Part shown: positions 19,288 through 27,586 of the stretch, in pieces | Position numbering within the stretch: position 1 is the first letter of the stretch | How the letters are laid out: every line of letters starts with the position of its first letter | Origin: Shewanella chilikensis | GTDB taxonomy: Bacteria > Pseudomonadota > Gammaproteobacteria > Enterobacterales > Shewanellaceae | Length of the DNA stretch: 64,000 bases | Direction: 5' to 3' | Assembly (NCBI RefSeq): GCF_002836945.1 | Contig: NZ_NIJM01000013.1 | Location: 1-64,000 of the forward strand | Program-made: the position numbers and the translations under genes | The notes under the pieces: model-generated | Told to the model about the DNA's origin: nothing | Database searches by the model: none | Seen by the model: only the letters and a program-made list of their open reading frames with translations

Positions 19288-19749
19288 CTAAATCCAGCGT
19301 CTGACTTTTTGACAATACAAGCGGTAGCTGTCACCAAAGAGTTGCTGCATTGCCCGTTCTTCCGGAAGGATTTGAAAGCGTTGCAAATAAGCAACAAAAA
19401 GGGCGATTAAAAACAGTAACCAGAGACAGTTGAGAAAGACGGCCTGTGCCAGCAGCAAGAGTACAAACCCCAGGTACATGGGGTTGCGTGAGCAGCGGTA
19501 AATACCTGAGGTCACCAAGGCCGAACTCTGTTCCGGCACCCTGGGATCCGGCGTGGTTCCATGGCGTTTGAAGCTCAGTACTCCTGCCAAAGGAATAACC
19601 AGCCCAGCAGTCAACAGAGAAACAGCGAGCCCCAAACTAAAGGTCGGATGCAGGTTTGAAGAGGGTAAGTAATAGGATGTCAGTTGCAACAGTAGCGCAA
19701 ACAGCAGCAAGAGCGCCAGGGGTGGCAGTTTCTTTTCCAGTCCGGACAT
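19288..19749 (-). CDS. Isoprenylcysteine carboxyl methyltransferase-like membrane protein
   Basis: A 153-residue membrane protein with helices at about 10-27, 36-60 and a hairpin around 93-125. The block SGIYRCSRNPMYLGFVL, followed near the C-terminus by ILPEERAMQQLFGDSYRLYC, is the SAM-binding signature of the ICMT/PEMT superfamily (RNPMY plus the EE/Y motif). Bacterial members methylate unknown lipids or small molecules. The 204 bases between it and the FUSC gene contain only a short minus-strand frame that I do not regard as a gene. Confidence 0.83.
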   Translation of the reverse strand: MSGLEKKLPPLALLLLFALLLQLTSYYLPSSNLHPTFSLGLAVSLLTAGLVIPLAGVLSFKRHGTTPDPRVPEQSSALVTSGIYRCSRNPMYLGFVLLLLAQAVFLNCLWLLFLIALFVAYLQRFQILPEERAMQQLFGDSYRLYCQKVRRWI

Positions 19750-19907
19750 GAATTACACGGTTTTGAGTATTAGGTATCGGTTAAGATGACATGGACAAGG
19801 TATTGAATACAAGGGCATACCATTGGCTATTCCCATTTTGGCGCAGCCGCGTTCTGTGCTTTGCGCCAACACCAGTCAGTTTGCCAGTCGATTTGATTGT
19901 GGCGATA

Positions 19908-19935
19908 AAAGACCCGGCCAGGTGACCGGGTCTTT
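19908..19935 (-). terminator. Rho-independent terminator after aldehyde dehydrogenase
   Basis: AAAGACCCGG and CCGGGTCTTT form a ten-base stem with an eight-base loop, 28 bases past the stop codon of the minus-strand dehydrogenase gene. Confidence 0.82.
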
Positions 19936-19962
19936 ATCGAACTAAATATGCTTCAAGCGCGA

Positions 19963-21354
19963 TCAGAAGGGGGCGTTGATATCCACCACGTTGATCAGCT
20001 TGTGGTTGACGAACTCTTTCAGGCCTAAGTCGATCAGTTCACGACCATAGCCGGAGCGGCGGATGCCGCCAAAGGGCAAATCAGCCTTAACCATGGTGGG
20101 GTGGTTGACAAACATCATCCCGGTAGAGACTTGCTTGGCTACCGCCAGACCGCGCTGTTCATCGGCGGTGAACACAGAGCCACCGAGGCCGAAGGGCGAA
20201 TCGTTGGCAATGGCAATCGCTTCCTGTTCATCCTTTGCCTTGAGGATCATGGAGACAGGGCCGAAGAACTCCCAATAGTAAGCCGGGTTGTCCGGGGTCA
20301 CATTGGTAAGTATGGTCGGCTGTACAAAAGCGCCTTGCTCCGGCACTTTGGGACCAACTTCGGTAGCTGTGGCACCATGCTCAACCGCTTCACGAATTTT
20401 CTGCTTCACTTCATCGGCAGCACCCTGGGAAGACAGGGGCGCCAGAGTCGTGTTCGGATCCATAGGGTCACCGGCTTTAAGCGCGGCTACGCCTTTGGTA
20501 TAGCCTTCCATAAACTTGTCATAAATGGCTTCCACCAGGATCATCCGTTTGGATGAAACACATACCTGACCGGCATTCCAGTGACGGCCGAATACCGCCC
20601 AATCTATGGTTTTCTCGAGTTCGGCATCTTCCAGCACGATAAAGGCGTCAGAGCCGCCCAGCTCCAGAGTGGATTTTTTCAGCGCCTTACCGGCCTGAGA
20701 GGCAATAACGGCGCCTGCACCTTCAGAGCCGGTCAGAGCCACGCCATGTACCTTGGGTGAGTTGATGATCTGCTCGACTTGATCCCGGGTAGCATACAGG
20801 TTCTGGAAGGCGCCCTGTGGCAGTCCGGCATCCCGCATCAGGCTCTCAAAAGCGGCGGCGCACTGAGGCACATTGGAAGCGTGTTTCAGCAGCAGGGTGT
20901 TGCCGGCAGAAAGTTGCGGAGCCAAGATCCTGGCTATCTGGTAATAGGGGAAGTTCCAGGGTTCAATGGCCAGCAAGACCCCAAGAGGTTCATTGACCAG
21001 CAGCGCTTCCCCTTCGGCGGGATCGGCCACAGGCAGTTTCTGCGGTGCCAGCAGTCTCTCGGCATGCTCGGCATAGTATTCGAGGATCTGCGCCGACAGT
21101 TCTACTTCGGCCTCGGCCTCTCCAATGACTTTACCCATCTCTAGGGTCAGCAGCTCTGCATAGCGGCGCTTGCTGTCTCTGAGCAGGGCTGCAGCCCGAT
21201 TGAGTATTTCAGCCTTGTTGGCAAAAGAGGTATTGCGCCAACTCAAAAAGGCCTGGTGGGCCGATTCAATTGCCTCTGTGACTTCGGCATCAGTGGCATT
21301 GGGAAATTCTTTGATGAGCTCTCCCGTGAAGGGATTGATCGTTGCATATGCCAT
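19963..21354 (-). CDS. NAD(P)-dependent aldehyde dehydrogenase (succinate-semialdehyde dehydrogenase-like)
   Basis: Oxidises an aldehyde to the acid; 463 residues. The family blocks are all present: EPWNFPYYQ for cofactor binding, TGSEGAGAVIA, the general-base glutamate in LELGGSDAF, the catalytic cysteine in NAGQVCVSSKR, and the ending PFGGIRRSGYGRELIDLGL. The overall pattern is close to E. coli Sad (YneI), so succinate semialdehyde is the best guess, but other aldehydes are possible. The start at 21354 has GGAGGA five bases upstream; the ATG at 21396 has no ribosome site. A CRP-like site lies about 150 bases upstream. gldA lies upstream on the same strand, but the 342-base gap argues for a separate promoter. 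Confidence 0.9.
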   Translation of the reverse strand: MAYATINPFTGELIKEFPNATDAEVTEAIESAHQAFLSWRNTSFANKAEILNRAAALLRDSKRRYAELLTLEMGKVIGEAEAEVELSAQILEYYAEHAERLLAPQKLPVADPAEGEALLVNEPLGVLLAIEPWNFPYYQIARILAPQLSAGNTLLLKHASNVPQCAAAFESLMRDAGLPQGAFQNLYATRDQVEQIINSPKVHGVALTGSEGAGAVIASQAGKALKKSTLELGGSDAFIVLEDAELEKTIDWAVFGRHWNAGQVCVSSKRMILVEAIYDKFMEGYTKGVAALKAGDPMDPNTTLAPLSSQGAADEVKQKIREAVEHGATATEVGPKVPEQGAFVQPTILTNVTPDNPAYYWEFFGPVSMILKAKDEQEAIAIANDSPFGLGGSVFTADEQRGLAVAKQVSTGMMFVNHPTMVKADLPFGGIRRSGYGRELIDLGLKEFVNHKLINVVDINAPF

Positions 21355-21501
21355 GTGTTCCTCCCAGCGTTGCAAGTAATAGGGTATTGATGCCAACTCC
21401 TGGCATCGGGTGAAAATGTTTGAAGTTATCGTGGGTTTTGCCCCTCAGAGGCGAGTGGCAAGAAAAAGCTCAAACCTTTCTACGCTTTAAATGGCGACAT
21501 T

Positions 21502-21521
21502 TGTGTGATCTTGATCGCATC
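21502..21521. promoter_or_regulatory. Possible CRP binding site
   Basis: TGTGATCTTGATCGCA follows the pattern TGTGA, six bases, TCACA with one mismatch in the second half. It lies about 150 bases upstream of the aldehyde dehydrogenase start. CRP is a main regulator of carbon and anaerobic metabolism in Shewanella, so the site is plausible but untested. Confidence 0.4.
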
Positions 21522-21648
21522 AGTCGCCTGATGTCTACCGGTCGGTGATTTTTAATCCTTTTTTGTTAATTCTTTGTTTTTAAAAAAACTTAAAAACAGC
21601 ATTGACCAACAAAAATGCAACTTATCGTTTTGATCTTGCGCAAGGGAA

Positions 21649-21684
21649 GATGCAACCCCTCGCTTTCGGGAGAGAGGTTGCATC
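21649..21684 (-). terminator. Inverted repeat at the end of gldA
   Basis: GATGCAACC pairs perfectly with GGTTGCATC across an 18-base loop, which can itself pair in part (CTCGCTTTCGGGAGAG). It begins 13 bases past the gldA stop. No T run follows on either strand, so it may act as an RNA-stabilising hairpin or a weak terminator. Confidence 0.45.
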
Positions 21685-21696
21685 CTTTGCATCTTG

Positions 21697-22809
21697 TCAG
21701 TTCTGGTGGCTATAGCGTTCGGTCATGGCATTGGCTGCGATCATTGCCTGATAGACATCATCGGCACTGACCGCCATAGGCATATTGCCCATGGTATCGC
21801 CTTCGGCGCAGGCGATTTCGGCAACTTTACGCCACTCCTCCTCACGGAATTGTTTCAGCCCCATATCTGCCAGAGTCAGCGGCAAACCCGCGGTTTTAAT
21901 GATGCGGACAACATTGTCGATTTCGCTCTGTGGGGCGTTTTCCAGCACCAGTTGGGTCAAGAGGCCAAAGACTACCTTTTCGCCATGTTGGGCACCATGC
22001 AACTCGGCAACTGCCGACATGCCGTTATTGACTGCGTGCGCTGCCGCCAGGCCACCGGCTTCGGCACCAACACCGCTTAAATAGATGGTTGCTTCTATGG
22101 TTTGCTCCAGCGCCGGGGTGACTATCTTATTGTTTACCGCATCCATGGCGGCGGCCACATTTTCACTGAGCAATTGATAGCACAGTTGTGCCAGACCAAG
22201 GCCGGTACGGGAAGGCTTTTTCAGCACCAGGTTGACACCGTCGGCTTGATAACAGGCCCTGGCTTCAAAGTAGGTGGCCAGGGCATCGCCTATACCTGCA
22301 GCGAAGAAACGCGCCGGCGCGGCAGCGATTATGCTGGTGTCGGCAATCACGGCATCCGGATTTTGTGGCAGGAACAGATAGCGTTCAAACTCACCCGCTT
22401 CGGTATAAATCACTGATAAAGCCGTACAGGGAGCATCGGTTGACGCTATGGTGGGGTAGAGAACGACAGGGTGCTTAAGGTAGAAGGCAACGGCCTTGGC
22501 GACATCCAGTGTCTTACCGCCGCCGACACCGACAATTACGTTGGCATGAGCCTGCTCAGCCAGGGCGACAAGACGCTGGATCTCGACTTCGCTGCACTCG
22601 TAGTTGAATTTTTCCAGTTGGTTGTTGATGCCGTTTTGCTCAAGCCCCGTCAGGGCTTCGTCCTCAAGCCTGCTGAGAATAAACTCATCGGCGATAATAA
22701 AAGCATTGTCGCCGAAGTCATGCACATATTCGTGCATTTGTGACAATAAGCCTTTGCCAATAATGAACTTTTTGGGAGATGTGACGGTACGTGGAACTGC
22801 TGTGCTCAT
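21697..22809 (-). CDS. gldA: Glycerol dehydrogenase
   Basis: NAD-dependent, metal-containing polyol dehydrogenase that oxidises glycerol to dihydroxyacetone (or acts on related diols). The 370 residues match the iron-containing alcohol dehydrogenase family. The cofactor motif is GVGGGKTLDVAKAVA near residue 95, followed by PTIASTDAPCTALSVIY. The metal ligands are the aspartate in AGIGDALATYFEA, the histidine in GLAAAHAVNNG and the histidine in HGAQHGEKVVFG. The start has GGAGG seven bases upstream. No dihydroxyacetone kinase gene is adjacent, so the pathway context is unclear. Confidence 0.93.
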   Translation of the reverse strand: MSTAVPRTVTSPKKFIIGKGLLSQMHEYVHDFGDNAFIIADEFILSRLEDEALTGLEQNGINNQLEKFNYECSEVEIQRLVALAEQAHANVIVGVGGGKTLDVAKAVAFYLKHPVVLYPTIASTDAPCTALSVIYTEAGEFERYLFLPQNPDAVIADTSIIAAAPARFFAAGIGDALATYFEARACYQADGVNLVLKKPSRTGLGLAQLCYQLLSENVAAAMDAVNNKIVTPALEQTIEATIYLSGVGAEAGGLAAAHAVNNGMSAVAELHGAQHGEKVVFGLLTQLVLENAPQSEIDNVVRIIKTAGLPLTLADMGLKQFREEEWRKVAEIACAEGDTMGNMPMAVSADDVYQAMIAANAMTERYSHQN

Positions 22810-22913
22810 ATGGCCTCCATTACATTCAGACTCGGATCCTTGTTCAAAGAGACTCTATCACAGCCAAGATTTAATGCTATGGCGTAATCATCTGGTTTTT
22901 ATTGGATTAACAG

Positions 22914-23099
22914 TAAAATAAACTGCAATGAGGTTTTGGTCCCTGGTCGGGGAACTGCCACTGGCCTTTTATTTGGAGAGGTTGCAGTGATGGATATTAA
23001 AACCTAACCGGGCAAGGACTGGGGAGAGCGGCGGCAAGATAGCAACAGTTATTGAGCTTTGCTTAAGGTGGTGGCAACTGGATAGTCGCCACCTTTTTT
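22914..23099 (+). ncRNA. Candidate small RNA ending at an orphan terminator
   Basis: A plus-strand terminator at 23070-23099 has no plus-strand protein gene ahead of it for more than 5 kb. This points to a short untranslated transcript. The left end is a guess: TAAAAT at 22914-22919 could be a -10 box, though its -35 match is weak. It matches no RNA family I know. Low confidence until transcript data are seen. Confidence 0.3.
23070..23099 (+). terminator. Orphan rho-independent terminator
   Basis: GGTGGC pairs with GCCACC around a 12-base loop and is followed by six T residues on the plus strand only. No plus-strand gene lies immediately upstream. Confidence 0.65.
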
Positions 23100-23119
23100 A
23101 GCGGAACGATGTTCGGCCG

Positions 23120-23701
23120 CTATCCATTCCCTTTAGGAGGGGATTGGCGGCATTGGTTCAGCAGGGTTTGCAAGTGGCCACCGAGCTGCTGATCTTTAAT
23201 ATCAGTGCCGTTTTTCAGTAGCTGTTCGACATCCGCCAAAGCCTTGTCTATTCCCTGGGATTCGATAAGTGTGCTGACATAGGCGGCGAGATCCGCGCCC
23301 TTATTCAGCAGTGCGGCTGCGTTTTCAAAGCTGAAGCCTTGCTCCAATAGCTGTTGAATTTGGCCGAGTAGCTCGCTGACCCTGGCGGGCTCTGCCAATA
23401 CGCCATCGACCTGGATCAGTTCACCAAGCGGATCCTGGCTGAGCTTTTCAGCGACGCAGGCGGTCACTGAGCTGACCTCGGCGCTGCGATTGATGGCATC
23501 CAGACCTTGAGAGCGGATCTGCTCAATGGCTTGTTGTAATTGCTGATCCCTGGCGAGCCACTGCTGCTCCAGTTGTGCCTTTTCATCTGTGGCAAACCAG
23601 CCGCAGCCGGAGAGAGTGCCAAGGGCAAGCGCCGAAAACATCCAGAGAGCTGCTTTTCTGGCGGGGAAATGCTTTTTGCCTAGGGTGTTGGACTGCTTCA
23701 T
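23120..23701 (-). CDS. Hypothetical lipoprotein
   Basis: I do not recognise this 193-residue protein. The N-terminus has a basic stretch, a hydrophobic core (LWMFSALALGTL) and lipobox LSGC, so the mature protein would begin with a lipidated cysteine near residue 33 and sit at a membrane facing the periplasm. The rest is helical and Gln/Leu-rich (LEQQWLARDQQLQQAIEQI, then LLGQIQQLLEQGFSFENAAA), which suggests coiled-coil packing. Two further cysteines occur (SSVTACVAE and LNQCRQ). The ribosome site is AGGAGTC. Single gene. Confidence 0.75.
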   Translation of the reverse strand: MKQSNTLGKKHFPARKAALWMFSALALGTLSGCGWFATDEKAQLEQQWLARDQQLQQAIEQIRSQGLDAINRSAEVSSVTACVAEKLSQDPLGELIQVDGVLAEPARVSELLGQIQQLLEQGFSFENAAALLNKGADLAAYVSTLIESQGIDKALADVEQLLKNGTDIKDQQLGGHLQTLLNQCRQSPPKGNG

Positions 23702-23853
23702 CCACAGGACTCCTGCAAAGGTTCTTAGAAGTCACAGTATCGGCTATCAGCCTTAAGCCGGGCTGAACAGCTTGAGTCCTTTAGTTGGTATGCGCATTTA
23801 ACAGCAGGTTGGGCAAGGTAGACGGGAGCCTAGGCTCCCAGCCTGTTTAGAGA

Positions 23854-24894
23854 TTAAAGCCCGGCGAACGTAAAGGGCTTGGCCGTGACAAAGTCCGGTA
23901 GTGCGTTACCTGAGTAGAGGCTGCTGTTGTTAATGGTCAGCTTTTTCACCTTTTGCAGCTTGTCAAAGTTGATGCCCTTCATATCGACCCAGAAGGTGTT
24001 GGGGGTCAAGGCGGTTTCAAAGTAATACACCCGATTTTTATGATCCGAGACCGAGCGCCACCGGGTTGAAGAGATATTCGGCTCAGTCTCGGAAGCTATG
24101 CCGAAGGGCACAGAGGCGTTACGAATGACGCTGAAGGCGCCGGCAACCGCTACTCGGGTATTGGCTGTCTTGGGAATGGCATCCATATAGAAAGAGGCCC
24201 TGACAAACCTGTCAGCGGCGCGGTTGGTTCCCGGTAACATGGTGAAGCCGCCAATCTGCTGCCAATACTGGTTCAGTGCCAGTTGCTGCTCGAAGATGGG
24301 GGAGTTGGTCATGACCCGGTACTTTGGGTCGTGATGGATTACCAGCTTGCCGTCTATGTACTCGAATATGGCGCTGTCACCTGTGGCATCGGAAATCGAC
24401 AGATGCAGGGTGGCAAAGCGTTGGGTGCCGGGAATATTGGCGGAAACCACCACAAAAGGCTCGGCTCTCAAAGCATCGACAGTTTCGGCGACTGTGGCAA
24501 AGTTATCCAGTACATATTGCACCCAGGCGGCTACCGACAAGCCTTTTCGTTTACCCTGGTATTCGGGATAACTCGACTCTGCCAGCCAGAGCAGATTGGC
24601 CACCAGGCCCTTCTCATTCATGCCGTCGGTGCTTGAGATATCAAAGGCGCTGGTGATCAGGCTGCCGTAGCGTGAGGTCCAGGTGACTGAGTTGTCGCCG
24701 ACTGCCCCATGACGCTGCATGCCGCGGGGAAACAGCCACAGACTCGCTGGGATTTCGTCGCGCCAGTCCATGGAGCGGGCGGTGATCACCAACTGGTCTT
24801 CGCCGTGATAGACGGCGCGGGTACAGGCCTGCGCAGTAGTGCCAATAACCAGCATTAACGCGCTGCTGATTAAAGCGATGAGTTTACGATTCAT
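23854..24894 (-). CDS. Choloylglycine hydrolase / penicillin V acylase family amidase
   Basis: Ntn hydrolase that cleaves linear amide bonds; 346 residues. The signal peptide (LISSALMLVIGTTAQA) is followed directly by Cys24, which becomes the N-terminal nucleophile after processing. Other family features are RSMDWRDEIP, the NEKGLVANLLWL block and the late arginine region. Gram-negative members of this group include bile-salt hydrolases, penicillin V acylases and enzymes that degrade acyl-homoserine lactones; the substrate here cannot be told. Export to the periplasm is expected. The ribosome site is GGGAAG. The neighbouring exported gene lies on the same strand upstream. Confidence 0.88.
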   Translation of the reverse strand: MNRKLIALISSALMLVIGTTAQACTRAVYHGEDQLVITARSMDWRDEIPASLWLFPRGMQRHGAVGDNSVTWTSRYGSLITSAFDISSTDGMNEKGLVANLLWLAESSYPEYQGKRKGLSVAAWVQYVLDNFATVAETVDALRAEPFVVVSANIPGTQRFATLHLSISDATGDSAIFEYIDGKLVIHHDPKYRVMTNSPIFEQQLALNQYWQQIGGFTMLPGTNRAADRFVRASFYMDAIPKTANTRVAVAGAFSVIRNASVPFGIASETEPNISSTRWRSVSDHKNRVYYFETALTPNTFWVDMKGINFDKLQKVKKLTINNSSLYSGNALPDFVTAKPFTFAGL

Positions 24895-24983
24895 AGTGAC
24901 TTCCCTGTTTGATTGCCAAAGAGAATGAATAAGTTAAAGGTGTTGAATACCTGATGGCAAGCCTGGTTTGTTTATTCTGCCCA

Positions 24984-25427
24984 TCAGTGCTGCCTCAAGT
25001 GAAACAGTGCCTCCAGACCTGGGTTTTCTGTGTCTTCCCCCGGATGATACAGGTAACAGCTGATGCGGGCATAGTTATCCAAATCGCCGCGCCACAGGCA
25101 GCTGGCTTCAATATCCCGCTCTTGTTGCTGAAAGCGGATCCTAAGCACCTTGGCATCGCCGTTCAGCACCGGCTCTATGGTCGCGGTCCCTTGAATGCTT
25201 ACACCTTCTATCTCCCGATGCACCTTAAGTTCGCCGCCCTGTTCATAAATGCTCATTTTGCCCGTGTAGCTGGCATCTGAGTCAATGGCTTTGCCAACCA
25301 ACTGATAATGGCCCTGCAGATACTGCTTGAAAAGCTCATCTACTTCGGCCATTGCCGTAGGCGCCAGGCAGAGGGAAATTAAGGGCAAACATAATATTGC
25401 CAAACGGCGAATAAACAGTTTATTCAT
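24984..25427 (-). CDS. Exported hypothetical protein
   Basis: I do not recognise this 147-residue protein. It has a signal peptide (basic MNKLFIRR, core LAILCLPLISLCLA, likely cut after AMA near residue 27). The mature part is predicted beta-rich, with alternating polar and hydrophobic residues (YQLVGKAIDSDASYTGKMS, VLRIRFQQQERDIEA) and two cysteines that could form a disulfide. A small periplasmic beta-barrel or lipocalin-like fold would fit but is speculation. The ribosome site AAGGAAGG is good. It is about 90 bases upstream of the amidase gene on the same strand, so co-transcription is possible. Confidence 0.7.
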   Translation of the reverse strand: MNKLFIRRLAILCLPLISLCLAPTAMAEVDELFKQYLQGHYQLVGKAIDSDASYTGKMSIYEQGGELKVHREIEGVSIQGTATIEPVLNGDAKVLRIRFQQQERDIEASCLWRGDLDNYARISCYLYHPGEDTENPGLEALFHLRQH

Positions 25428-25491
25428 TGACCTTCCTTAGATTTGTACATCTATAGCTTGGTGCATCTTTGCTGCTGCTCTGGCAGCCTAC

Positions 25492-25914
25492 TTACCGCTT
25501 TGATTGTTTCAGGGCCTTGTTGTGGTTGAAGTCGGCAGCGGCGCTTATCAGTGCCTTGAAAGCCGCTTCATCCAAGGGTTGGCCCTGGGTAATATCTATG
25601 GCTCTACGCTGTTTGCCCTCAAGACCTGCATTAAACAGCTGGTGGGGATCCGCCAGCGAAGCGCCATTGGCAAATGTCAGTTTCAATTTGGCTTTGTATG
25701 ACTCGCCGGTACAGAGTATGCCTTGGCTTGACCATACAGGTACACCGGACGGGTTGGTTGGCTTTACCCATTTGCACTCTTCAACTACCTCGGGAATCGC
25801 CGCCTTGATAAGTTCGCGGATATGGCCAAGCATCTCGGCGCGCCAGCCGCCCAGGGCGGCAATCTTGTGGTCGATAGAAACGCTACCGTCAGTTTGCTGC
25901 AATTTTTTGTCCAT
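25492..25914 (-). CDS. DUF1801 domain-containing protein
   Basis: A 140-residue cytoplasmic protein. The blocks IRELIKAAIPEVVEECKWVKP, VPVWSSQGILCT and YKAKLKLTFANGASL are characteristic of the DUF1801 (YdhG/YjbR-like) family of small single-domain proteins of unknown function. No catalytic residues are established for the family. Its start has a GGGAG ribosome site. It is flanked by a NUDIX gene upstream on the same strand about 100 bases away. Confidence 0.8.
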   Translation of the reverse strand: MDKKLQQTDGSVSIDHKIAALGGWRAEMLGHIRELIKAAIPEVVEECKWVKPTNPSGVPVWSSQGILCTGESYKAKLKLTFANGASLADPHQLFNAGLEGKQRRAIDITQGQPLDEAAFKALISAAADFNHNKALKQSKR

Positions 25915-26014
25915 CTGTGTTCTCCCTGGCTCGCTTGCGAGTGCGAGCCTGACTCTGTGTTATCTGGCTGCAGGATAGACCAAGTTGGACAAAGGTGCTC
26001 CGGCGAACGTCGAT

Positions 26015-26404
26015 TCAATGGTCGCTGCCAAGCAATTTTACGATTGCCTGCTGGGCCGCCGGTGCGCATTTTGCCATATCTGCTATGCCTATCCAGTCCA
26101 GGCTTTCTATCTCGGCTGCGGTATTGATGTCGCCACTAAAGCCCGCGCTGAAACAGTGCATGGTCAGCTCAGTGTCCTCAAGGCCAAAGGCCTTATCCGT
26201 GATGCTGAACCTGTGGCAAATGGTGTCTTGCTGCAGTTCTATGCTGAGCTCTTCCTGCAGTTCCCGTGTCAGGGCTTGTTCAAGGGTTTCACCTGGTTCA
26301 GGTTTGCCGCCGGGAATAAAGAATGTATCTTTGCCCTTGGATTTGACACACAAGACTTCAGCGTTTTTTTTATGTAGCCAGGCGACACTATGTAATTGTT
26401 TCAT
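26015..26404 (-). CDS. NUDIX hydrolase
   Basis: Hydrolyses a nucleoside diphosphate linked to another group, with magnesium. The complete NUDIX box is visible at about residues 32-55 (GGKPEPGETLEQ, then the REL-EE core in TRELQEELSI). Length 129 is typical for a single-domain MutT-like enzyme. The substrate is unknown; family members clean oxidised nucleotides, NADH or coenzyme A species. The start has an AAGGAAC ribosome site. It lies 39 bases downstream of the DUF5694 gene on the same strand. Confidence 0.9.
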   Translation of the reverse strand: MKQLHSVAWLHKKNAEVLCVKSKGKDTFFIPGGKPEPGETLEQALTRELQEELSIELQQDTICHRFSITDKAFGLEDTELTMHCFSAGFSGDINTAAEIESLDWIGIADMAKCAPAAQQAIVKLLGSDH

Positions 26405-26443
26405 GGGGTTCCTTGTTTACAACTAAAACCAGCTATTGGCTCT

Positions 26444-27586
26444 TCAGCGGTTGTCATGTGGACTTTGGGGGGCAGTAAAATACTGCTGCGGCTGGATCAG
26501 TTTAACCCCTAACATATTGGCCAAATACTGCTCCAGAAACACCTTGTGGCTGGCTCCGACTATCACCAGCACTCGACCTCCAGGGTTAGCTGCCACCACG
26601 CGCATGATGTGCGAGCTCATGTTGAGATTGCGTATCTCCCAAAGGGCAACCCGGGAGAGCGCCGCATCCGGGGGTAAATCTTTATCGATAAACAGGCTCC
26701 ACTCCTTGTCAATGACGGCCGTCTGGTACTCCTGGCTGTTTAGCCAGGAAAAGAGCGGCAACCAGTTGCCTGTCTCGAGCGCCTCAGTCTTTAGCCTTTG
26801 TGGCTTGTTGATATAGTCGCTTTTGGCCAGAGCGGCGGCATGAGGCGACTGATTGTAAGACTCCAGCAGTCGCGCTTCGATGGGGCGGTAGAGATCTTTA
26901 TCCAGATGATCATCTATCGGATAAATGCGCTTGAGCTTCAGTGCCATGGCCAGGTTGTTGCCAAGGGTGTTTTTCTCGTTATTGCTCGCGGCAAGTTGCT
27001 CCAGGTAGTGCTGTAACTCGGTGGAAATCGCTGTGCTCGCTGCAGTTTTGTCCAAATAATGCCAGTGCAGCAGGGCTAGCTCTTTGTGATAGGCGGCAAC
27101 GGCTAACTTGATGAGTCTTGCTCGCTGCACAGGTTCAAGGCTGGCCTTATCCAATAAGGGCTCCAGACTCTCAAGCGCCTTTTGCGCCGAGAGCTGCAAC
27201 TCCTGCTGCTCCTTTATCGCCAGCGCCAGAAATCTTTGTCCTACAAAATGATCCAACACAGTTTGATACTCGCCTGAGCCGTTGATCATGGTGGCAATAT
27301 CCTCTGGCCGCAGTGACTCTACCGCTATGGCCGTAGGCTGGTAACGGGAGAGTGGCTCAAGGATCGAGGATAGAGAGCGGCTGTCCAATTGCTGTTTGAT
27401 ATTGCTCAGGTGCAGGCTGCCAAGCACCATCACCTGAGTCTTGGGTTGGCTTTTGCTACTGAGCCTTTGCAGTGCATGCTCAGCCCCTGGCGCTTGAGCG
27501 GCGACAGGGTCTGCTTTGGCCGTTGTTATATGGACAATACCCGCTGCCGACAGGCAGATAAGAAAAAGCAGCGCTTTAATGGTCAA
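26444..27586 (-). CDS. DUF5694 (TraB/ChaN-like) exported protein
   Basis: A 380-residue protein with a signal peptide (LLFLICLSAAGIVHI, likely cut near AKA, residue 25). The mature part starts with a strand and histidine motif VMVLGSLHLSN, then AIAVESLRPEDIA, and ends with VLVIVGASHKVFLEQYL. This layout of paired histidine/glutamate motifs matches the DUF5694 group in the EreA/TraB/ChaN superfamily, some members of which are metal-dependent hydrolases. The function here is unknown and the catalytic role of the motifs is inferred. The start is TTG with GGGAG upstream. Confidence 0.77.
   Translation of the reverse strand: MTIKALLFLICLSAAGIVHITTAKADPVAAQAPGAEHALQRLSSKSQPKTQVMVLGSLHLSNIKQQLDSRSLSSILEPLSRYQPTAIAVESLRPEDIATMINGSGEYQTVLDHFVGQRFLALAIKEQQELQLSAQKALESLEPLLDKASLEPVQRARLIKLAVAAYHKELALLHWHYLDKTAASTAISTELQHYLEQLAASNNEKNTLGNNLAMALKLKRIYPIDDHLDKDLYRPIEARLLESYNQSPHAAALAKSDYINKPQRLKTEALETGNWLPLFSWLNSQEYQTAVIDKEWSLFIDKDLPPDAALSRVALWEIRNLNMSSHIMRVVAANPGGRVLVIVGASHKVFLEQYLANMLGVKLIQPQQYFTAPQSPHDNR

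Larger units (their letters stand above)
21355..21696. other. Intergenic region upstream of the aldehyde dehydrogenase
   Basis: 342 bases with no gene. It contains a CRP-like palindrome at 21502-21521, an AT-rich stretch around 21547-21600 that may be promoter DNA, and a long inverted repeat at 21649-21684 next to the end of gldA. Confidence 0.6.
22810..23119. other. Intergenic region upstream of gldA
   Basis: 310 bases without a convincing protein gene. Both flanking genes are on the minus strand, yet the region ends in a plus-strand terminator at 23070-23099. The longest hint of coding is GGAGAGG followed by ATG at 22990, which gives a frame of only five codons. Confidence 0.55.

Noticed and set aside
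19112..19315. Minus-strand frame of 67 codons between the FUSC and methyltransferase genes
   Set aside because: Overlaps the end of the methyltransferase gene, has no family features and a poor start.
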